DNA of 64,000 nt. Origin: Bordetella genomosp. 10. Its GTDB lineage: Bacteria > Pseudomonadota > Gammaproteobacteria > Burkholderiales > Burkholderiaceae_B. The stretch covers positions 558,001 to 622,000 of the forward strand of contig NZ_NEVM01000005.1 in assembly GCF_002261225.1 (NCBI RefSeq), read 5' to 3'. A program made the translations under genes and the position numbers. Under the pieces are notes generated by a model. The model ran no database searches. It was not told the origin of the DNA and was given only the letters and a program-made list of their open reading frames with translations. Position 1 is the stretch's first letter, and every line of letters starts with the position of its first letter. Positions 1 through 9,870 of the stretch are shown piece after piece.

Positions 1-127
1 GTTGCTTGGGCGCCAGGTTGCGGCAAGCCAGCGCGATGACGACGGCGTTGTCGCCGCCGAGAAGAATGTCGATCAGGATGATCTGAAAGACGGCCGCCCA
101 ACTGAGCGTCTGGAGAAATTCAAGCAC
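1..127 (-). CDS. TerC family membrane protein, N-terminal part (runs off window)
   Basis: A GTG start at 127 opens a frame of 42 residues that continues past the left edge. It reads as a TerC N-terminus: a hydrophobic first helix followed by LLGGDNAVVIAL, the metal-site motif also present in the next gene (LLSGDNAVVIAL). The family consists of multi-helix inner-membrane proteins linked to metal (manganese, tellurite) handling. It lies 109 bp downstream of a full-length paralog on the same strand, so the two look like a tandem duplication. A weak purine-rich stretch precedes the GTG. The family call is strong; the substrate is unknown. Confidence 0.8.
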   Translation of the reverse strand, partial: MLEFLQTLSWAAVFQIILIDILLGGDNAVVIALACRNLAPKQ

Positions 128-161
128 GGTACCACTCCCGAAACATGAGATGTCGCTGTCC

Positions 162-204
162 GGACGGCGATGCCGTCCCCCTGCCGTTTTGGAAAACGGC
201 AGGG
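162..204. repeat. Two adjacent hairpins between tandem TerC genes
   Basis: Two perfect inverted repeats sit end to end. The first is GGACGGC-GAT-GCCGTCC (162-178); the second is CCCTGCCGTTTT-GG-AAAACGGCAGGG (179-204). Neither is followed by a T-run in either direction, so a classical intrinsic terminator is unlikely. They could attenuate transcription or stabilise an mRNA end between the two TerC genes. The structure is seen in the sequence; the function is inferred. Confidence 0.5.
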
Positions 205-236
205 TTGGACCATGAATCGGGATTGTAATTCAGCTT

Positions 237-935
237 TCAGTCAGCTTTTCGTCGGGCGATCAGTATTTTCCCTAGGGCCAGCACCAGCAAGGCGCCGGCG
301 ACACCCACCATGGTGGCGAAGCTGTGCTGCGTCACGCCCAGGGCGGTATCGATGCGGGCGATCGGTTCCTGCAAGGCCGGATCCCCCACCAGCAGTTCGC
401 CGGCGATGAAGCCCAGCAGCGCCGCCCCCACCCACACGATGATGGGAAAGCGTTCGATCACCTTCAGCAGCAGCGTGCTGCCGAAGATCACCAGCGGGAT
501 GCTGATCGCCAGGCCCAGCACCAGCAGCGTGGTGTCGCCCATGGCCGCGGCGGCCACGGCCACCACGTTGTCCAGGCTCATGACCAGGTCCGCGATCATG
601 ATGGTGCGGATCGCCGACATCAGCGAACCGTGGGTCTTCCCGTCGCCCTCGTCCTCGTCGTCCGGCAACAGCAGCGTTACGCCGATATAGACCAGCAGCA
701 CCGCGCCGATCAGCTTCAGCCACGGCAGAAGCAGCAGCTTGGCGGCCACCAGCGTCAGCACGATACGCATGACGATCGCGGCGGCGGAGCCGATGACGAT
801 GGCTTTTTTCTGTTGGTCCGGCGGCAGCGCCCGCGCCGCGAGCGCAATGACGACGGCGTTATCGCCCGACAGAAGAATGTTTACCCAGATGATTTGCAGC
901 AGTGCGAGCCAAAATGCAGCTTGTGTTAATTCCAT
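237..935 (-). CDS. TerC family integral membrane protein (YjbE-like)
   Basis: A 232-residue polytopic membrane protein of the TerC family. The two family metal-site motifs are present: NILLSGDNAVVIAL (Asp25, Asn26) and ADLVMSLDNVVAV (Asp122, Asn123). An acidic cytoplasmic loop (residues about 92-98) separates the two halves, as in YjbE-type members. Members are implicated in manganese export or metal loading of exported enzymes. The start is the ATG at 935, preceded by GAGGAAAGAGG. A second TerC gene follows on the same strand. I looked for the yybP-ykoY manganese riboswitch in the leader and did not recognise it. Family certain, substrate inferred. Confidence 0.9.
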   Translation of the reverse strand: MELTQAAFWLALLQIIWVNILLSGDNAVVIALAARALPPDQQKKAIVIGSAAAIVMRIVLTLVAAKLLLLPWLKLIGAVLLVYIGVTLLLPDDEDEGDGKTHGSLMSAIRTIMIADLVMSLDNVVAVAAAAMGDTTLLVLGLAISIPLVIFGSTLLLKVIERFPIIVWVGAALLGFIAGELLVGDPALQEPIARIDTALGVTQHSFATMVGVAGALLVLALGKILIARRKAD

Positions 936-1054
936 ACCCCTCTTTCCTCAGATCCCCCGAGATTGTGAATGCCTATGAACATGAAAACGCGCTGGCCGCC
1001 TTGTGCGAGCAATGGCGGATTTCTCTATGTGTATGTAGCGCGGGTTGTGCCGGC

Positions 1055-1060
1055 ATTATA
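1055..1060 (-). promoter_or_regulatory. Candidate -10 element for TerC gene
   Basis: A perfect TATAAT reads on the minus strand about 120 bp upstream of the TerC start. No good TTGACA partner is found 16-18 bp further upstream. If used, the leader would be roughly 110 nt and would contain a CCGCC...GGCGG dyad. The rest of 936-1240 shows no gene on either strand that I can support. Confidence 0.4.
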
Positions 1061-1269
1061 GAGATCTGAAAGCAATTATTCAGCTATTTGTCGGCTATCT
1101 GGAGGGTAAACGAGGGGTTTTCGCAGGGGTGGATGGAAGGAAAGCCGACTTATCTTTCATTTACCTGAATTAATGCTTAAAAGAAGCAATGGAACGGCCA
1201 CAATATGGACAGACCATTATTTCTTTTATCCGTGGCTCAGTGGCCCCAAAAGCCCCTACGCGGCTTGCT

Positions 1270-1290
1270 GCCCCCCGAGGGGGCGTTTTT
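1270..1290 (+). repeat. GC hairpin with T-run, recurring intergenic motif
   Basis: GCCCCC-CGA-GGGGGC followed by GTTTTT forms a terminator-like hairpin on the plus strand, although no plus-strand gene ends here. The same core, CCCCCGAGGGGGCG, recurs at 37805-37818 in another intergenic region. Two copies in 64 kb suggest a dispersed intergenic element rather than a gene-specific terminator. The copies are seen directly; the repeat-family idea is inference. Confidence 0.45.
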
Positions 1291-1311
1291 GCCTTGGGGC
1301 GGTCCGGCGGC

Positions 1312-1389
1312 AAAAAAAACCGCCCCACGAAACAGCCCCCGAACATTGGATAGGAATCCAACCTTCGGGGGCCGGTTCGCCGGGGCGGC
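1312..1389 (-). terminator. Branched intrinsic terminator of sucCD operon
   Basis: Read on the minus strand after sucD, an outer stem CCGCCCC/GGGGCGG (1382-1388 with 1320-1326) encloses an inner stem CCCCCGAA/TTCGGGGG and a third stem TTGGAT/ATCCAA. A run of eight T follows directly (1312-1319). This nested structure is an unusually strong intrinsic terminator and ends the minus-strand transcript carrying sucC and sucD. Confidence 0.85.
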
Positions 1390-1457
1390 TTTCCCTTTCC
1401 CTGACCCGGGAAGCCGCGACCAGAGCGGCTTGCACGGGAGGACAGGATGCCGGCGGC

Positions 1458-2339
<882 letters not shown>

Positions 2340-2363
2340 TTGTGAATCCTTGGCTATAGCTTC

Positions 2364-3524
2364 TTATTTGACGGCGGCAACGACTTTGGTGGCCGCTTCG
2401 GCCATGGTGTCGGCGCTGATAATGGGCAATCCGGAGTCGGCGAGCATCTTCTTGCCGAGTTCTTCGTTGGTGCCCTTCATGCGGACGACCAGCGGAACGC
2501 TCAGGTTGACGGCCTTGCAAGCGGCGATCACGCCTTCGGCGATGACGTCGCAGCGCATGATGCCGCCGAAGATGTTGACCAGAATGGCCTTCACGCCCTT
2601 GTTCTTGAGCATGATCTTGAAGGCTTCGGTGACCTTCTCGGCCGTGGCGCCGCCGCCGACGTCCAGGAAGTTGGCGGGCTCGCCGCCGAACAGCTTGATG
2701 GTGTCCATGGTGGCCATGGCCAGGCCCGCGCCGTTGACCAGGCAGCCGATGTTGCCGTCGAGCTGGATGTAGGCCAGGTCGAACTTGCTGGCTTCGATTT
2801 CAGCGGGATCTTCTTCGTCCAGGTCGCGGTAGGCGACGATTTCCGGATGACGGAACAGGGCGTTCGGGTCGAAGTTGAACTTGGCGTCCAGGGCGATGAC
2901 GTTGCCCTTGCTGTCGCGGTTCAGCGGGTTGATTTCGACCAGCGAGGCGTCCGTGTCCATGTAGCACTTGTAGAGCTTCTGGAACAGGTCCACGGTCTGG
3001 GCGGTCGAGTCGGCGGGCATGCCGATGGCGTCGGCCACCTTCTTGCCTTGCTCGGCGGTCAGGCCGACCAGGGGATCGATGTATTCGGTGATGATCTTTT
3101 CCGGCGAGGAGTGGGCCACTTCCTCGATGTCCATGCCGCCTTCGCTGGAGGCGATCAGGGCGACCTTCTGCGTGGCGCGGTCGGTGACCAGCGACACGTA
3201 GTATTCCTTCTGGATATCGGCGCCTTCTTCGATGTACAGGCGGTTCACCTTCTGGCCTTCCGGGCCGGTCTGGTGCGTCTTGAGCTGCATGCCCAGGATT
3301 TCGCCGGCCAGCTTGCGCACTTCCTCGATGGAACGGGCCAGCTTCACGCCGCCGCCCTTGCCGCGGCCGCCCGCGTGAATCTGCGCCTTGACGACCCAGA
3401 CCGGTCCTCCCAACTTCTCCGCGGCTGCCACGGCTTCGTCGACGGAGAGAGCGGGAATACCGCGCGGCACGGTCACGCCAAATTGCTTCAGCAGTTCCTT
3501 GCCTTGATACTCATGGATTTTCAT
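2364..3524 (-). CDS. sucC: Succinate-CoA ligase (ADP-forming) subunit beta
   Basis: A 386-residue ATP-grasp beta subunit that binds nucleotide and succinate and pairs with SucD. The N-terminus [12 protein letters not shown] is typical. The glycine-rich ATP-grasp segment [10 protein letters not shown] is at residues 52-61, and the conserved [11 protein letters not shown] succinate-site region is present. It lies directly downstream of the DUF2889 gene (10 bp gap) and upstream of sucD. Confidence 0.97.
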   Translation of the reverse strand: MKIHEYQGKELLKQFGVTVPRGIPALSVDEAVAAAEKLGGPVWVVKAQIHAGGRGKGGGVKLARSIEEVRKLAGEILGMQLKTHQTGPEGQKVNRLYIEEGADIQKEYYVSLVTDRATQKVALIASSEGGMDIEEVAHSSPEKIITEYIDPLVGLTAEQGKKVADAIGMPADSTAQTVDLFQKLYKCYMDTDASLVEINPLNRDSKGNVIALDAKFNFDPNALFRHPEIVAYRDLDEEDPAEIEASKFDLAYIQLDGNIGCLVNGAGLAMATMDTIKLFGGEPANFLDVGGGATAEKVTEAFKIMLKNKGVKAILVNIFGGIMRCDVIAEGVIAACKAVNLSVPLVVRMKGTNEELGKKMLADSGLPIISADTMAEAATKVVAAVK

Positions 3525-3534
3525 GTGTTACCTG

Positions 3535-4134
3535 TCAGGTCGTATGAGAAAAAAATGAAGGGTCTGAGGTGGCTTGGTCAGCGTTGTCCTCGCCGACGTA
3601 CCACTTCGGGTAATGCGTCTGGACCACGGGGCCCGTGACGTCGAGCGCATGGCAGCCATCCAGTTGGAAGGGCCGCTTCTGCGTTTTTTCGGCGTTTTCA
3701 CGACGCCGGCCGGCCATGGACTGCACCGCGGCGGTGGGCAACACCAGGGACAATTCGGTCATGTGCGTACAGCCCTGCACCCGGCCAAACCGCTCCTTGA
3801 CCCTCTGGCGAAAATTCTTCAACAGATTCATGCCGACCAGGTCTTGATAGGCCGCTTCGATACAGGTGCAATGCGCGCCATAGGGGGCGGCATCGTAGGC
3901 AGCCTGCGCCGCGACGATGGTGTAGCCGTCGTCGATGGTAATACGCAGGTGCATGTGATGTATAGGGCGGCCGGCGGGCATCGCCGAACCGTCGGCCCGG
4001 AAAAAATCGTAGGCCTTGACGTCGATGAGTTCGGCCTCCATGTCCCACAGGCCGTCCTCGCGCGCAAAACCCTGCACACGGATGGACCGTGTGTGCAACG
4101 GTGTACGCGAGATGTCCGGCGGCGGCAGAGGCAT
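3535..4134 (-). CDS. DUF2889 domain-containing protein
   Basis: A 199-residue soluble protein that I assign to DUF2889. Its core carries IHHMHLRITIDDGYTI and a Cys/His segment (APYGAHCTCIEA), both conserved in that family; the function is unknown. It ends 10 bp before sucC and is probably the first gene of the sucC-sucD transcript. The last 20 or so residues (NADQATSDPSFFSHTT) look unconserved. No signal peptide or membrane segment. The family call is from recognition, not a search. Confidence 0.75.
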   Translation of the reverse strand: MPLPPPDISRTPLHTRSIRVQGFAREDGLWDMEAELIDVKAYDFFRADGSAMPAGRPIHHMHLRITIDDGYTIVAAQAAYDAAPYGAHCTCIEAAYQDLVGMNLLKNFRQRVKERFGRVQGCTHMTELSLVLPTAAVQSMAGRRRENAEKTQKRPFQLDGCHALDVTGPVVQTHYPKWYVGEDNADQATSDPSFFSHTT

Positions 4135-4205
4135 GCGGTTGAACCAGGGTCAGGTTGTTGCAGGGCAACAAAACCGGAAAAGTATAACGCAGGGCGCATT
4201 TCATA

Positions 4206-4247
4206 AAAAAGCGGGGCGGAACCCCAAGGTTTCCGCCCCGCCTTTTT
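4206..4247 (-). terminator. Intrinsic terminator downstream of metE (bidirectional)
   Basis: An 11-bp perfect stem, GCGGGGCGGAA/TTCCGCCCCGC (4211-4221 with 4231-4241), is flanked by A6 on the left and T5 on the right. It can therefore work in both directions. On the minus strand it lies 43 bp after the metE stop and insulates the DUF2889-sucCD operon from metE transcription. Confidence 0.85.
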
Positions 4248-4289
4248 CCCATGCTTTTGGGCGCCGGCAGTGCCGGGCAAGTGCCGCGT

Positions 4290-6587
4290 TCAGGCCTCCG
4301 TGCGCAGCGTGCGGGCCGCGTCGACCATGCTCACCAGCGCGGCCTCGGTTTCGGGCCAGGCGCGGGTCTTCAGGCCGCAATCCGGGTTGACCCACAGGCG
4401 CTCCTTGGGCAGGCGCGCCGCGGCCTTGCGCATCAGGTCGACCATCCAGCCCACTTCCGGCACGTTGGGCGAGTGGATGTCGTAGACGCCGGGACCGATG
4501 TCGTTCGGATAGCGGTAGTCCTCGAAGGCCTTGAGCAGTTCCATATTGGAGCGCGAGGTCTCGATGGTGATCACGTCCGCGTCCATCGCGCCGATCGATT
4601 CAATGATGTCATTGAATTCCGAATAGCACATATGGGTGTGGATCTGCGTATCGGCACGCACCCCGCTGGTCGACAGGCGGAAGCAATCCACCGCCCAGTC
4701 CAGGTAGGCCTGCCAGTCGGCGCGGCGCAGCGGCAGGCCTTCGCGGATGGCCGGCTCGTCGATCTGGATGACGCGGATGCCGGCCTGCTCCAGGTCGACC
4801 ACTTCGTCGCGCAGGGCCAGGGCCAGTTGGCGGCAGGTCTCGGCGCGCGGCTGGTCGTCGCGCACGAAGGACCATTGCAGGATGGTGACCGGACCGGTCA
4901 GCATGCCCTTCACGGGCTTGTCGGTCAGCGACTGCGCGTAGGCCGACCAGGCCACGGTCATCGGCGCGGGACGGGCCACGTCGCCGAAAATGACCGGCGG
5001 CTTGACGCAACGCGAGCCGTAGCTCTGTACCCAGCCGTTCTTGGTGAAGGCGAAACCGGCCAGCAGCTCGCCGAAGTATTCGACCATGTCGTTGCGCTCG
5101 GGCTCGCCATGGACCAGCACGTCCAGGCCGACCTTCTCCTGGAAGCGGATGACCGATTCGATTTCCTTGCGGATGGCGGCTTCATAGGCCGCGTCGCTCA
5201 GCGCGCCGGACTTCCAGTCGCGGCGCAGGGCGCGGATTTCCTGGGTCTGCGGGAAGGAGCCGATGGTGGTGGTCGGATACGGCGGCAGCTTCAGCTCGGC
5301 CTGCTGCTGGGCGATACGCTCGCCGAAGGGCTCGCGTTCCAGCTTGACGCTGGCCGACGCGGCCAGGCGGGCGGCCACGGCGGGGTTGTGGATGCGCGGC
5401 GACTTGGCGCGGGCCTGCAAGGCGGCGCGCTGGCTCGCCAGCTTTTCCTGCACGGCGGCGTCGGCGCTGCCGCCCAGGGCCTGGCCCAGCACGCTCAGCT
5501 CGTCCAGCTTCTGCACGGCGAACGACAGCCAGCTCTTCAGTTCGGGATCCAGCTCGGTTTCGAACGCCAGGTCGACCGGCACGTGCAGCAGCGAGCACGA
5601 CGGGGCCAGCCACAGGCGGTCGCCCAGTTGCTCGCGCACCGACGCCAGCGTCTTCAGGGCGGCGTCGAGATCGGTGCGCCAGATATTGCGGCCGTTGATC
5701 ACGCCGGCCGACAGCACCTGGTCGGCGCGCAGGGCGGCGACCACGTTGGCCAGTTGAGCGGGGGCGCGCACCAAGTCGACGTGCAGGCCGGCCACGGGCA
5801 GCGCGGCGGCGGTGGACAGGTTGTCCTGCAAGCCGTCGAAGTAGGTGGCCAGCAGCAGCTTCACGGGCGACTTGGCCAGTTCGGCGTAGACGCGGCCGTA
5901 GGCGGCACGCCAGGCGGCGGGCAGGTCCAGCGCCAGGATGGGCTCGTCGATCTGCACCCATTCCACGTTCAGCTTGGCCAGGCGGCCCAGCACGTCGGCG
6001 TAGACCGGCAGCAGCGCGTCCAGCAAGGCCAGCTTGCCTTCGTCGCCGGCGCCCGCGCCGAACGCGTCGCCCTTGCCCAGCCACAGCCAGGTCAGCGGGC
6101 CGGGGATCACGACCTTGACGGCATGGCCCAGCGCCTGCGCTTCACGCACCTGGTCGAACAGGGCGGTGCGCGCGACGCGGTAGGTCTGGTTGGGGGTGAG
6201 TTCCGGGACGATGTAGTGGTAGTTGGTGTCGAACCACTTGGTCATTTCGCAGGCGGCGGCGGGGGTGCCGGTCGGCGCGCGGCCGCGGCCCATGCGGAAC
6301 AGCGTGTCCAGCGTGACGGGCTGGTCGTCCTTCTGCGCGAAACGCGAAGGCACGGCGCCCAGCAGCGTCGTCCATTCGAGGATGTGGTCGTACCAGGCGA
6401 AATCGCCCACCGGCACGAACTTCAGGCCGGCGTCGGCCTGCACTTTCCAATGACGGGCGCGCAGTTCGCGGCCCGTGGCTTCCAATTCTTCCTGCGTCGA
6501 CTTGCCGGCCCAATAGGCCTCGACGGCGCGCTTCAGTTCGCGTTGGGCGCCGATACGCGGGAAACCCAGATTATGAATGATCGTCAT
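4290..6587 (-). CDS. metE: Cobalamin-independent methionine synthase
   Basis: A 765-residue 5-methyltetrahydropteroyltriglutamate-homocysteine methyltransferase, catalysing the last step of methionine synthesis without B12. The zinc and homocysteine ligands are all present: His652 and Cys654 (in HTHMCYSEF), Glu676 (ITIETSR) and Cys737 (NPDCGLK). They are spaced exactly as in the E. coli enzyme. The N-terminal pseudo-repeat domain starts with [17 protein letters not shown]. It is divergent from metR, with a MetR-type box between the two. Only a poor ribosome-binding site is visible before the ATG at 6587. A bidirectional terminator follows. Confidence 0.97.
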   Translation of the reverse strand: MTIIHNLGFPRIGAQRELKRAVEAYWAGKSTQEELEATGRELRARHWKVQADAGLKFVPVGDFAWYDHILEWTTLLGAVPSRFAQKDDQPVTLDTLFRMGRGRAPTGTPAAACEMTKWFDTNYHYIVPELTPNQTYRVARTALFDQVREAQALGHAVKVVIPGPLTWLWLGKGDAFGAGAGDEGKLALLDALLPVYADVLGRLAKLNVEWVQIDEPILALDLPAAWRAAYGRVYAELAKSPVKLLLATYFDGLQDNLSTAAALPVAGLHVDLVRAPAQLANVVAALRADQVLSAGVINGRNIWRTDLDAALKTLASVREQLGDRLWLAPSCSLLHVPVDLAFETELDPELKSWLSFAVQKLDELSVLGQALGGSADAAVQEKLASQRAALQARAKSPRIHNPAVAARLAASASVKLEREPFGERIAQQQAELKLPPYPTTTIGSFPQTQEIRALRRDWKSGALSDAAYEAAIRKEIESVIRFQEKVGLDVLVHGEPERNDMVEYFGELLAGFAFTKNGWVQSYGSRCVKPPVIFGDVARPAPMTVAWSAYAQSLTDKPVKGMLTGPVTILQWSFVRDDQPRAETCRQLALALRDEVVDLEQAGIRVIQIDEPAIREGLPLRRADWQAYLDWAVDCFRLSTSGVRADTQIHTHMCYSEFNDIIESIGAMDADVITIETSRSNMELLKAFEDYRYPNDIGPGVYDIHSPNVPEVGWMVDLMRKAAARLPKERLWVNPDCGLKTRAWPETEAALVSMVDAARTLRTEA

Positions 6588-6677
6588 GATATTTAGAAAT
6601 AAAGAGAGGCCCGTTCAAGTTCCTGCATTGTGCGCGCAAAGCGACTTGAGGCAAAATCAATCTCTGCATTCATTTCA

Positions 6678-6690
6678 TGAAATCGGTTCA
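6678..6690. promoter_or_regulatory. MetR-type operator (TGAA-N5-TTCA)
   Basis: TGAAATCGGTTCA matches the MetR consensus TGAANNNNNTTCA exactly. It lies 8 bp before the metR start and about 90 bp upstream of the metE start, so it could serve autoregulation and metE activation. It overlaps a second palindrome, ATTTCATGAAAT (6672-6683). A further dyad, TCAAGT...ACTTGA (6615-6620 with 6644-6649), lies nearer metE. The match is seen; binding is inferred from the regulator next door. Confidence 0.7.
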
Positions 6691-6698
6691 TACAAACC

Positions 6699-7631
6699 AT
6701 GCTGGAAATCCGCCACCTCGAAACGCTGGCCGCCATCCGCGACGGCGGCAGCCTGCTGGAAGCCGCCGAGCGGCTGCACCTGACGCAATCGGCGCTGTCG
6801 CATCAACTGCGCGAACTGGAAGGCAGGCTGGGCACGCCGTTGCTGAATCGCCGCACCCGGCCGGCGCGGCTGACCACGGCGGGCCTGCGCGTGCTGGCCC
6901 TGGCCGACGAGGTGCTGCCGCGCGTGCGCGCCACCGAGCGCGAACTGCAAAGGCTGGCCGCGGGACGCACGGGACGCCTGCATATCGCCATCGACTGCCA
7001 TTCCTGCTTCCAATGGCTGATGCCGGCCCTGGACGCCTTCCGCGCGCAATGGCCCGAAGTGGCGCTGGACCTGTCGGCGGCGTTCTCCTTCGCCCCCCTG
7101 CCCGCCCTGGTGCGCGGCGACCTGGACCTGGTGATCACCTCCGACCCGCAGCCGCTGGAAGCGCTGGAATACGAACCCCTGTTCACCTACGAAGTGGTGC
7201 TGGCGCTGTCCGAAGCCAATCCCCTGGCCAACGTGCGCTACGTGCAGCCGGAACAATTGGCCGACCAGGTGCTGGTCACCTATCCGGTGGACCGGCAACG
7301 GCTGGACGTCTTCACGCGCTTCCTGGATCCCGCCGAGGTCGAACCGGCCGGGGTGCGCAAGGCGGAGCTCACGCCCATCGTCGTGCAGTTGGTCGCCAGC
7401 AACCGCGGCGTGGCGGCCCTGCCGAACTGGGCGCTGACGGAATACCTGGACCAGGGCTGGCTGCGCGTGAAGCCCCTGGGGCCGCAAGGCGTGTGGAGCA
7501 CCCTCTACGCGGCCGTGCGGTCCGAGGATATGGATGCCCCGTATATCAAGGACTTCCTGAAAATCGCGCGCGACGTGTGCTTCCGCAACCTGACGGGCAT
7601 CAAGGCCGTGCAGCGGGAAAGCAAGGGATGA
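6699..7631 (+). CDS. metR: LysR family regulator of methionine synthesis (MetR-like)
   Basis: A 310-residue LysR-type regulator. The N-terminal winged HTH (LEIRHLETLAAIRDGGSLLEAAERLHLTQSALSHQLRELE region, residues 2-41) is the MetR form. The C-terminal effector domain would bind homocysteine. Divergence from metE across a 111-bp gap containing a consensus MetR box supports the assignment. It ends 27 bp before the recX stop on the opposite strand (convergent). Confidence 0.9.
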   Translation: MLEIRHLETLAAIRDGGSLLEAAERLHLTQSALSHQLRELEGRLGTPLLNRRTRPARLTTAGLRVLALADEVLPRVRATERELQRLAAGRTGRLHIAIDCHSCFQWLMPALDAFRAQWPEVALDLSAAFSFAPLPALVRGDLDLVITSDPQPLEALEYEPLFTYEVVLALSEANPLANVRYVQPEQLADQVLVTYPVDRQRLDVFTRFLDPAEVEPAGVRKAELTPIVVQLVASNRGVAALPNWALTEYLDQGWLRVKPLGPQGVWSTLYAAVRSEDMDAPYIKDFLKIARDVCFRNLTGIKAVQRESKG

Positions 7632-7658
7632 AGGCGCGGCGCGGCTTGCCCGGCGGGC

Positions 7659-8456
7659 TTATTCGTCGTCGCCGCTTTCGCCCAGGATGCGGCGTATGAC
7701 GTCGTGCGCGAACCCCCGCCCCGCCAGAAAGCGCGCCTGCTTGGCATAGGCGGCCCGATCGGCCCGGGCCGGCCGCTCGCCGAAACGTTTTTCCCACACG
7801 GCGCGGGCGCGTTCGTATTCGGTGGCGCGCAGGTTCTGCTGCAACTCGCCGACCTCGGCCTCGGCCACCCCTTTCGCGCGTAATTCCTGCACGATGCGGG
7901 CCGTTCCCTGGCGCTCGGCGCGCCGGTGGACCAGGCTCTGCGCGTAGCGCGCGGTGGACAGCCACCCTTCCCGCTCCAGGTCGTCGAGGACTTTTTCGAG
8001 ATCGTCGTCGGCCTCGACATAGGAGGCCAGCTTGCGCGCCAGTTCCGCGCGGGCATATTCGCGGCGGGACAGGAAGCCCACCGCGCGGGCCTTCAGGCTG
8101 GGGCCACGGCGCGCCGCCGGGGCGGCTGGGGTAGCCAACGCGCCGGCATTGCCATCACGCGCCCCATCGCCTTCAACTTCAATAAAGGGATCGCCGGCCT
8201 CGCCGCCATGACGCGCGCCAGCGGTATCGCGGCCCGTCCTGACGCTTCCGGCTCGGCCGCGCGCCGGCGACCGCGATTGGGCGCGCAATTCCGAGGTCCG
8301 GGTGTAGACCTCGCCGGCGTCGCTCCCCTCGTCCTCGACACTCCCGGCCGCGGAGGACCTCCCCCGCGCCAGTTGCTCGAAGCCGCCGTCGTCATCGTCC
8401 GCGGCGCCGGACCGTCCGGCCCGGCGCGGGCGCGAAGGTCCAGTTCCCCAGACCAT
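7659..8456 (-). CDS. recX: RecX regulatory protein with long N-terminal extension
   Basis: RecX modulates RecA filament growth. The RecX domain runs from about residue 120 to 265 (starting SLKARAVGFLSRREYARAELARKL) and has the usual three-helix repeat pattern. Ahead of it are about 118 residues of low-complexity, Arg/Gly/Ala- and acidic-rich sequence that most RecX proteins (about 150 residues) lack. I chose the ATG at 8456 because it lies 5 bp after the recA stop, giving a recA-recX operon. An in-frame upstream extension exists but would overlap recA. Whether the extension is translated is uncertain, as no internal ATG lies closer to the domain. Confidence 0.85.
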   Translation of the reverse strand: MVWGTGPSRPRRAGRSGAADDDDGGFEQLARGRSSAAGSVEDEGSDAGEVYTRTSELRAQSRSPARGRAGSVRTGRDTAGARHGGEAGDPFIEVEGDGARDGNAGALATPAAPAARRGPSLKARAVGFLSRREYARAELARKLASYVEADDDLEKVLDDLEREGWLSTARYAQSLVHRRAERQGTARIVQELRAKGVAEAEVGELQQNLRATEYERARAVWEKRFGERPARADRAAYAKQARFLAGRGFAHDVIRRILGESGDDE

Positions 8457-8461
8457 GGGAC

Positions 8462-9526
8462 TCAATCCTCTTCGGCTTCCGCCTCGCTGGCGGCGAAGGT
8501 ATTGACGCGGCTGACGACGCCCTGGTTCTCGCGCACGCGATTCTCGATTTCCAGCGCCATTTCCTTGTGCTCTTTCAGGTACTCGCGCACATTGTCCTTG
8601 CCCTGTCCGATGCGTTCGCCGTTGTAGCTGTACCACGCGCCCGACTTGTCGACCACGCCCGCCTGCACGCCCAGGTCGATGATTTCGCCTTCGCGCGAGA
8701 TGCCCGAACCGTACATGATGTCGAATTCGGCCTGCTTGAACGGGGGCGAAACCTTGTTCTTCACCACCTTGACGCGGGTTTCGTTGCCGATGACCTCGTC
8801 GCCCTTCTTGATGGAGCCGATGCGGCGGATGTCCAGGCGGACCGAGGAATAGAACTTCAGCGCGTTGCCGCCGGTGGTGGTTTCGGGGTTGCCGAACATC
8901 ACGCCGATCTTCATGCGGATCTGGTTGATGAAGATCACCATGCAGTTGGTGCGCTTGATGGTGGCGGTGAGCTTGCGCAGCGCCTGGCTCATGAGGCGCG
9001 CCTGCAGGCCGGGCAGCGAATCGCCCATTTCGCCTTCGATTTCCGCCTTGGGCACCAGCGCCGCCACCGAGTCGATGACGATCAGGTCGACCGAGCCGGA
9101 ACGCACCAGCGCATCGGTGATCTCCAGGGCCTGTTCGCCGGTGTCGGGCTGCGAAATCAGCAGGTCCGTGAGGTTGACGCCGAGCTTGGACGCGTATTGC
9201 ACGTCCAGCGCGTGTTCCGCGTCGACGAAGGCGCAGGTGCCGCCCAGCTTCTGCATTTCGGCGACGACCTGCAGGGTGAGCGTGGTCTTGCCCGACGATT
9301 CCGGGCCATAGATTTCGATGACGCGGCCGCGCGGCAGGCCGCCGACGCCCAGGGCGATGTCCAGGCCCAGCGAACCGGTGGAGACGACCTGGATATCGTG
9401 TTCGACCTCGTTGTCGCCATAACGCATGATCGAACCCTTGCCGAACTGCTTTTCGATCTGCGAGAGCGCGGCGGCCAATGCCTTGGCTTTTTCGGCGGCG
9501 GCGGCCTTGCTGGTTTTGTCGTCCAT
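8462..9526 (-). CDS. recA: Recombinase A
   Basis: A 354-residue RecA: DNA strand exchange, SOS induction through LexA cleavage, recombinational repair. Walker A is GPESSGKTT (residues 74-82); the DNA-binding loop and MAW-type motifs are intact, and the C-terminus is acidic (EAEAEED). The start is the ATG at 9526 ([17 protein letters not shown]). An in-frame ATG 75 bp upstream would add residues not seen in the family. A LexA-box promoter lies 110-140 bp upstream, and recX follows. Confidence 0.98.
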   Translation of the reverse strand: MDDKTSKAAAAEKAKALAAALSQIEKQFGKGSIMRYGDNEVEHDIQVVSTGSLGLDIALGVGGLPRGRVIEIYGPESSGKTTLTLQVVAEMQKLGGTCAFVDAEHALDVQYASKLGVNLTDLLISQPDTGEQALEITDALVRSGSVDLIVIDSVAALVPKAEIEGEMGDSLPGLQARLMSQALRKLTATIKRTNCMVIFINQIRMKIGVMFGNPETTTGGNALKFYSSVRLDIRRIGSIKKGDEVIGNETRVKVVKNKVSPPFKQAEFDIMYGSGISREGEIIDLGVQAGVVDKSGAWYSYNGERIGQGKDNVREYLKEHKEMALEIENRVRENQGVVSRVNTFAASEAEAEED

Positions 9527-9635
9527 GAGGTGTGTCCTGTCCTGAGTGCGGATGTGAATTTGGGGCGAGTGCGAGCCGCTGGGCGGCTGTGGCCCGGGCA
9601 CTGGCCCGTTTCGCGAAGGTGGATTATGGCATTGG

Positions 9636-9665
9636 ATTCTACTGGATAAAAATCCAGTGTGACAA
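9636..9665 (-). promoter_or_regulatory. recA promoter overlapped by a LexA (SOS) box
   Basis: On the minus strand TTGTCA (9660-9665), an 18-bp spacer and TAGAAT (9636-9641) form a sigma-70 promoter. The spacer contains CTGGATAAAAATCCAG (9642-9657), a perfect CTG-N10-CAG SOS box with an AT-rich core. LexA bound there would cover the whole promoter. The remaining non-coding DNA up to 9870 shows nothing else that I recognise. Confidence 0.85.
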
Positions 9666-9870
9666 GTCCCTCCCCAAGCTCCGCCTCAGGCCTCTTCCCC
9701 GCCCCCTCCCCGGGCGACGCCGCCACCCACCCGCGGCCCGTGTATTCCCGGTATGGGCAAGCCCGGCCCGCCATGCCAGAATCGCACCGGAGACAAAGAC
9801 CGGGCCACGAACCCGGTTTCCGTCCTGGCTGCGACCCGATCAATAACCAACAGATAGCGAGCCCGGTCCC

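Noticed and set aside
936..1060. Possible yybP-ykoY manganese riboswitch before the TerC gene
   Set aside because: The conserved core of that aptamer was not recognised in the leader on the minus strand; only a short GC dyad is present.
4251..6596. 781-codon plus-strand open frame across metE
   Set aside because: It is the antisense shadow of metE. Its composition is His/Gln/Gly-rich as expected for reversed GC-rich codons, and no domain is visible.
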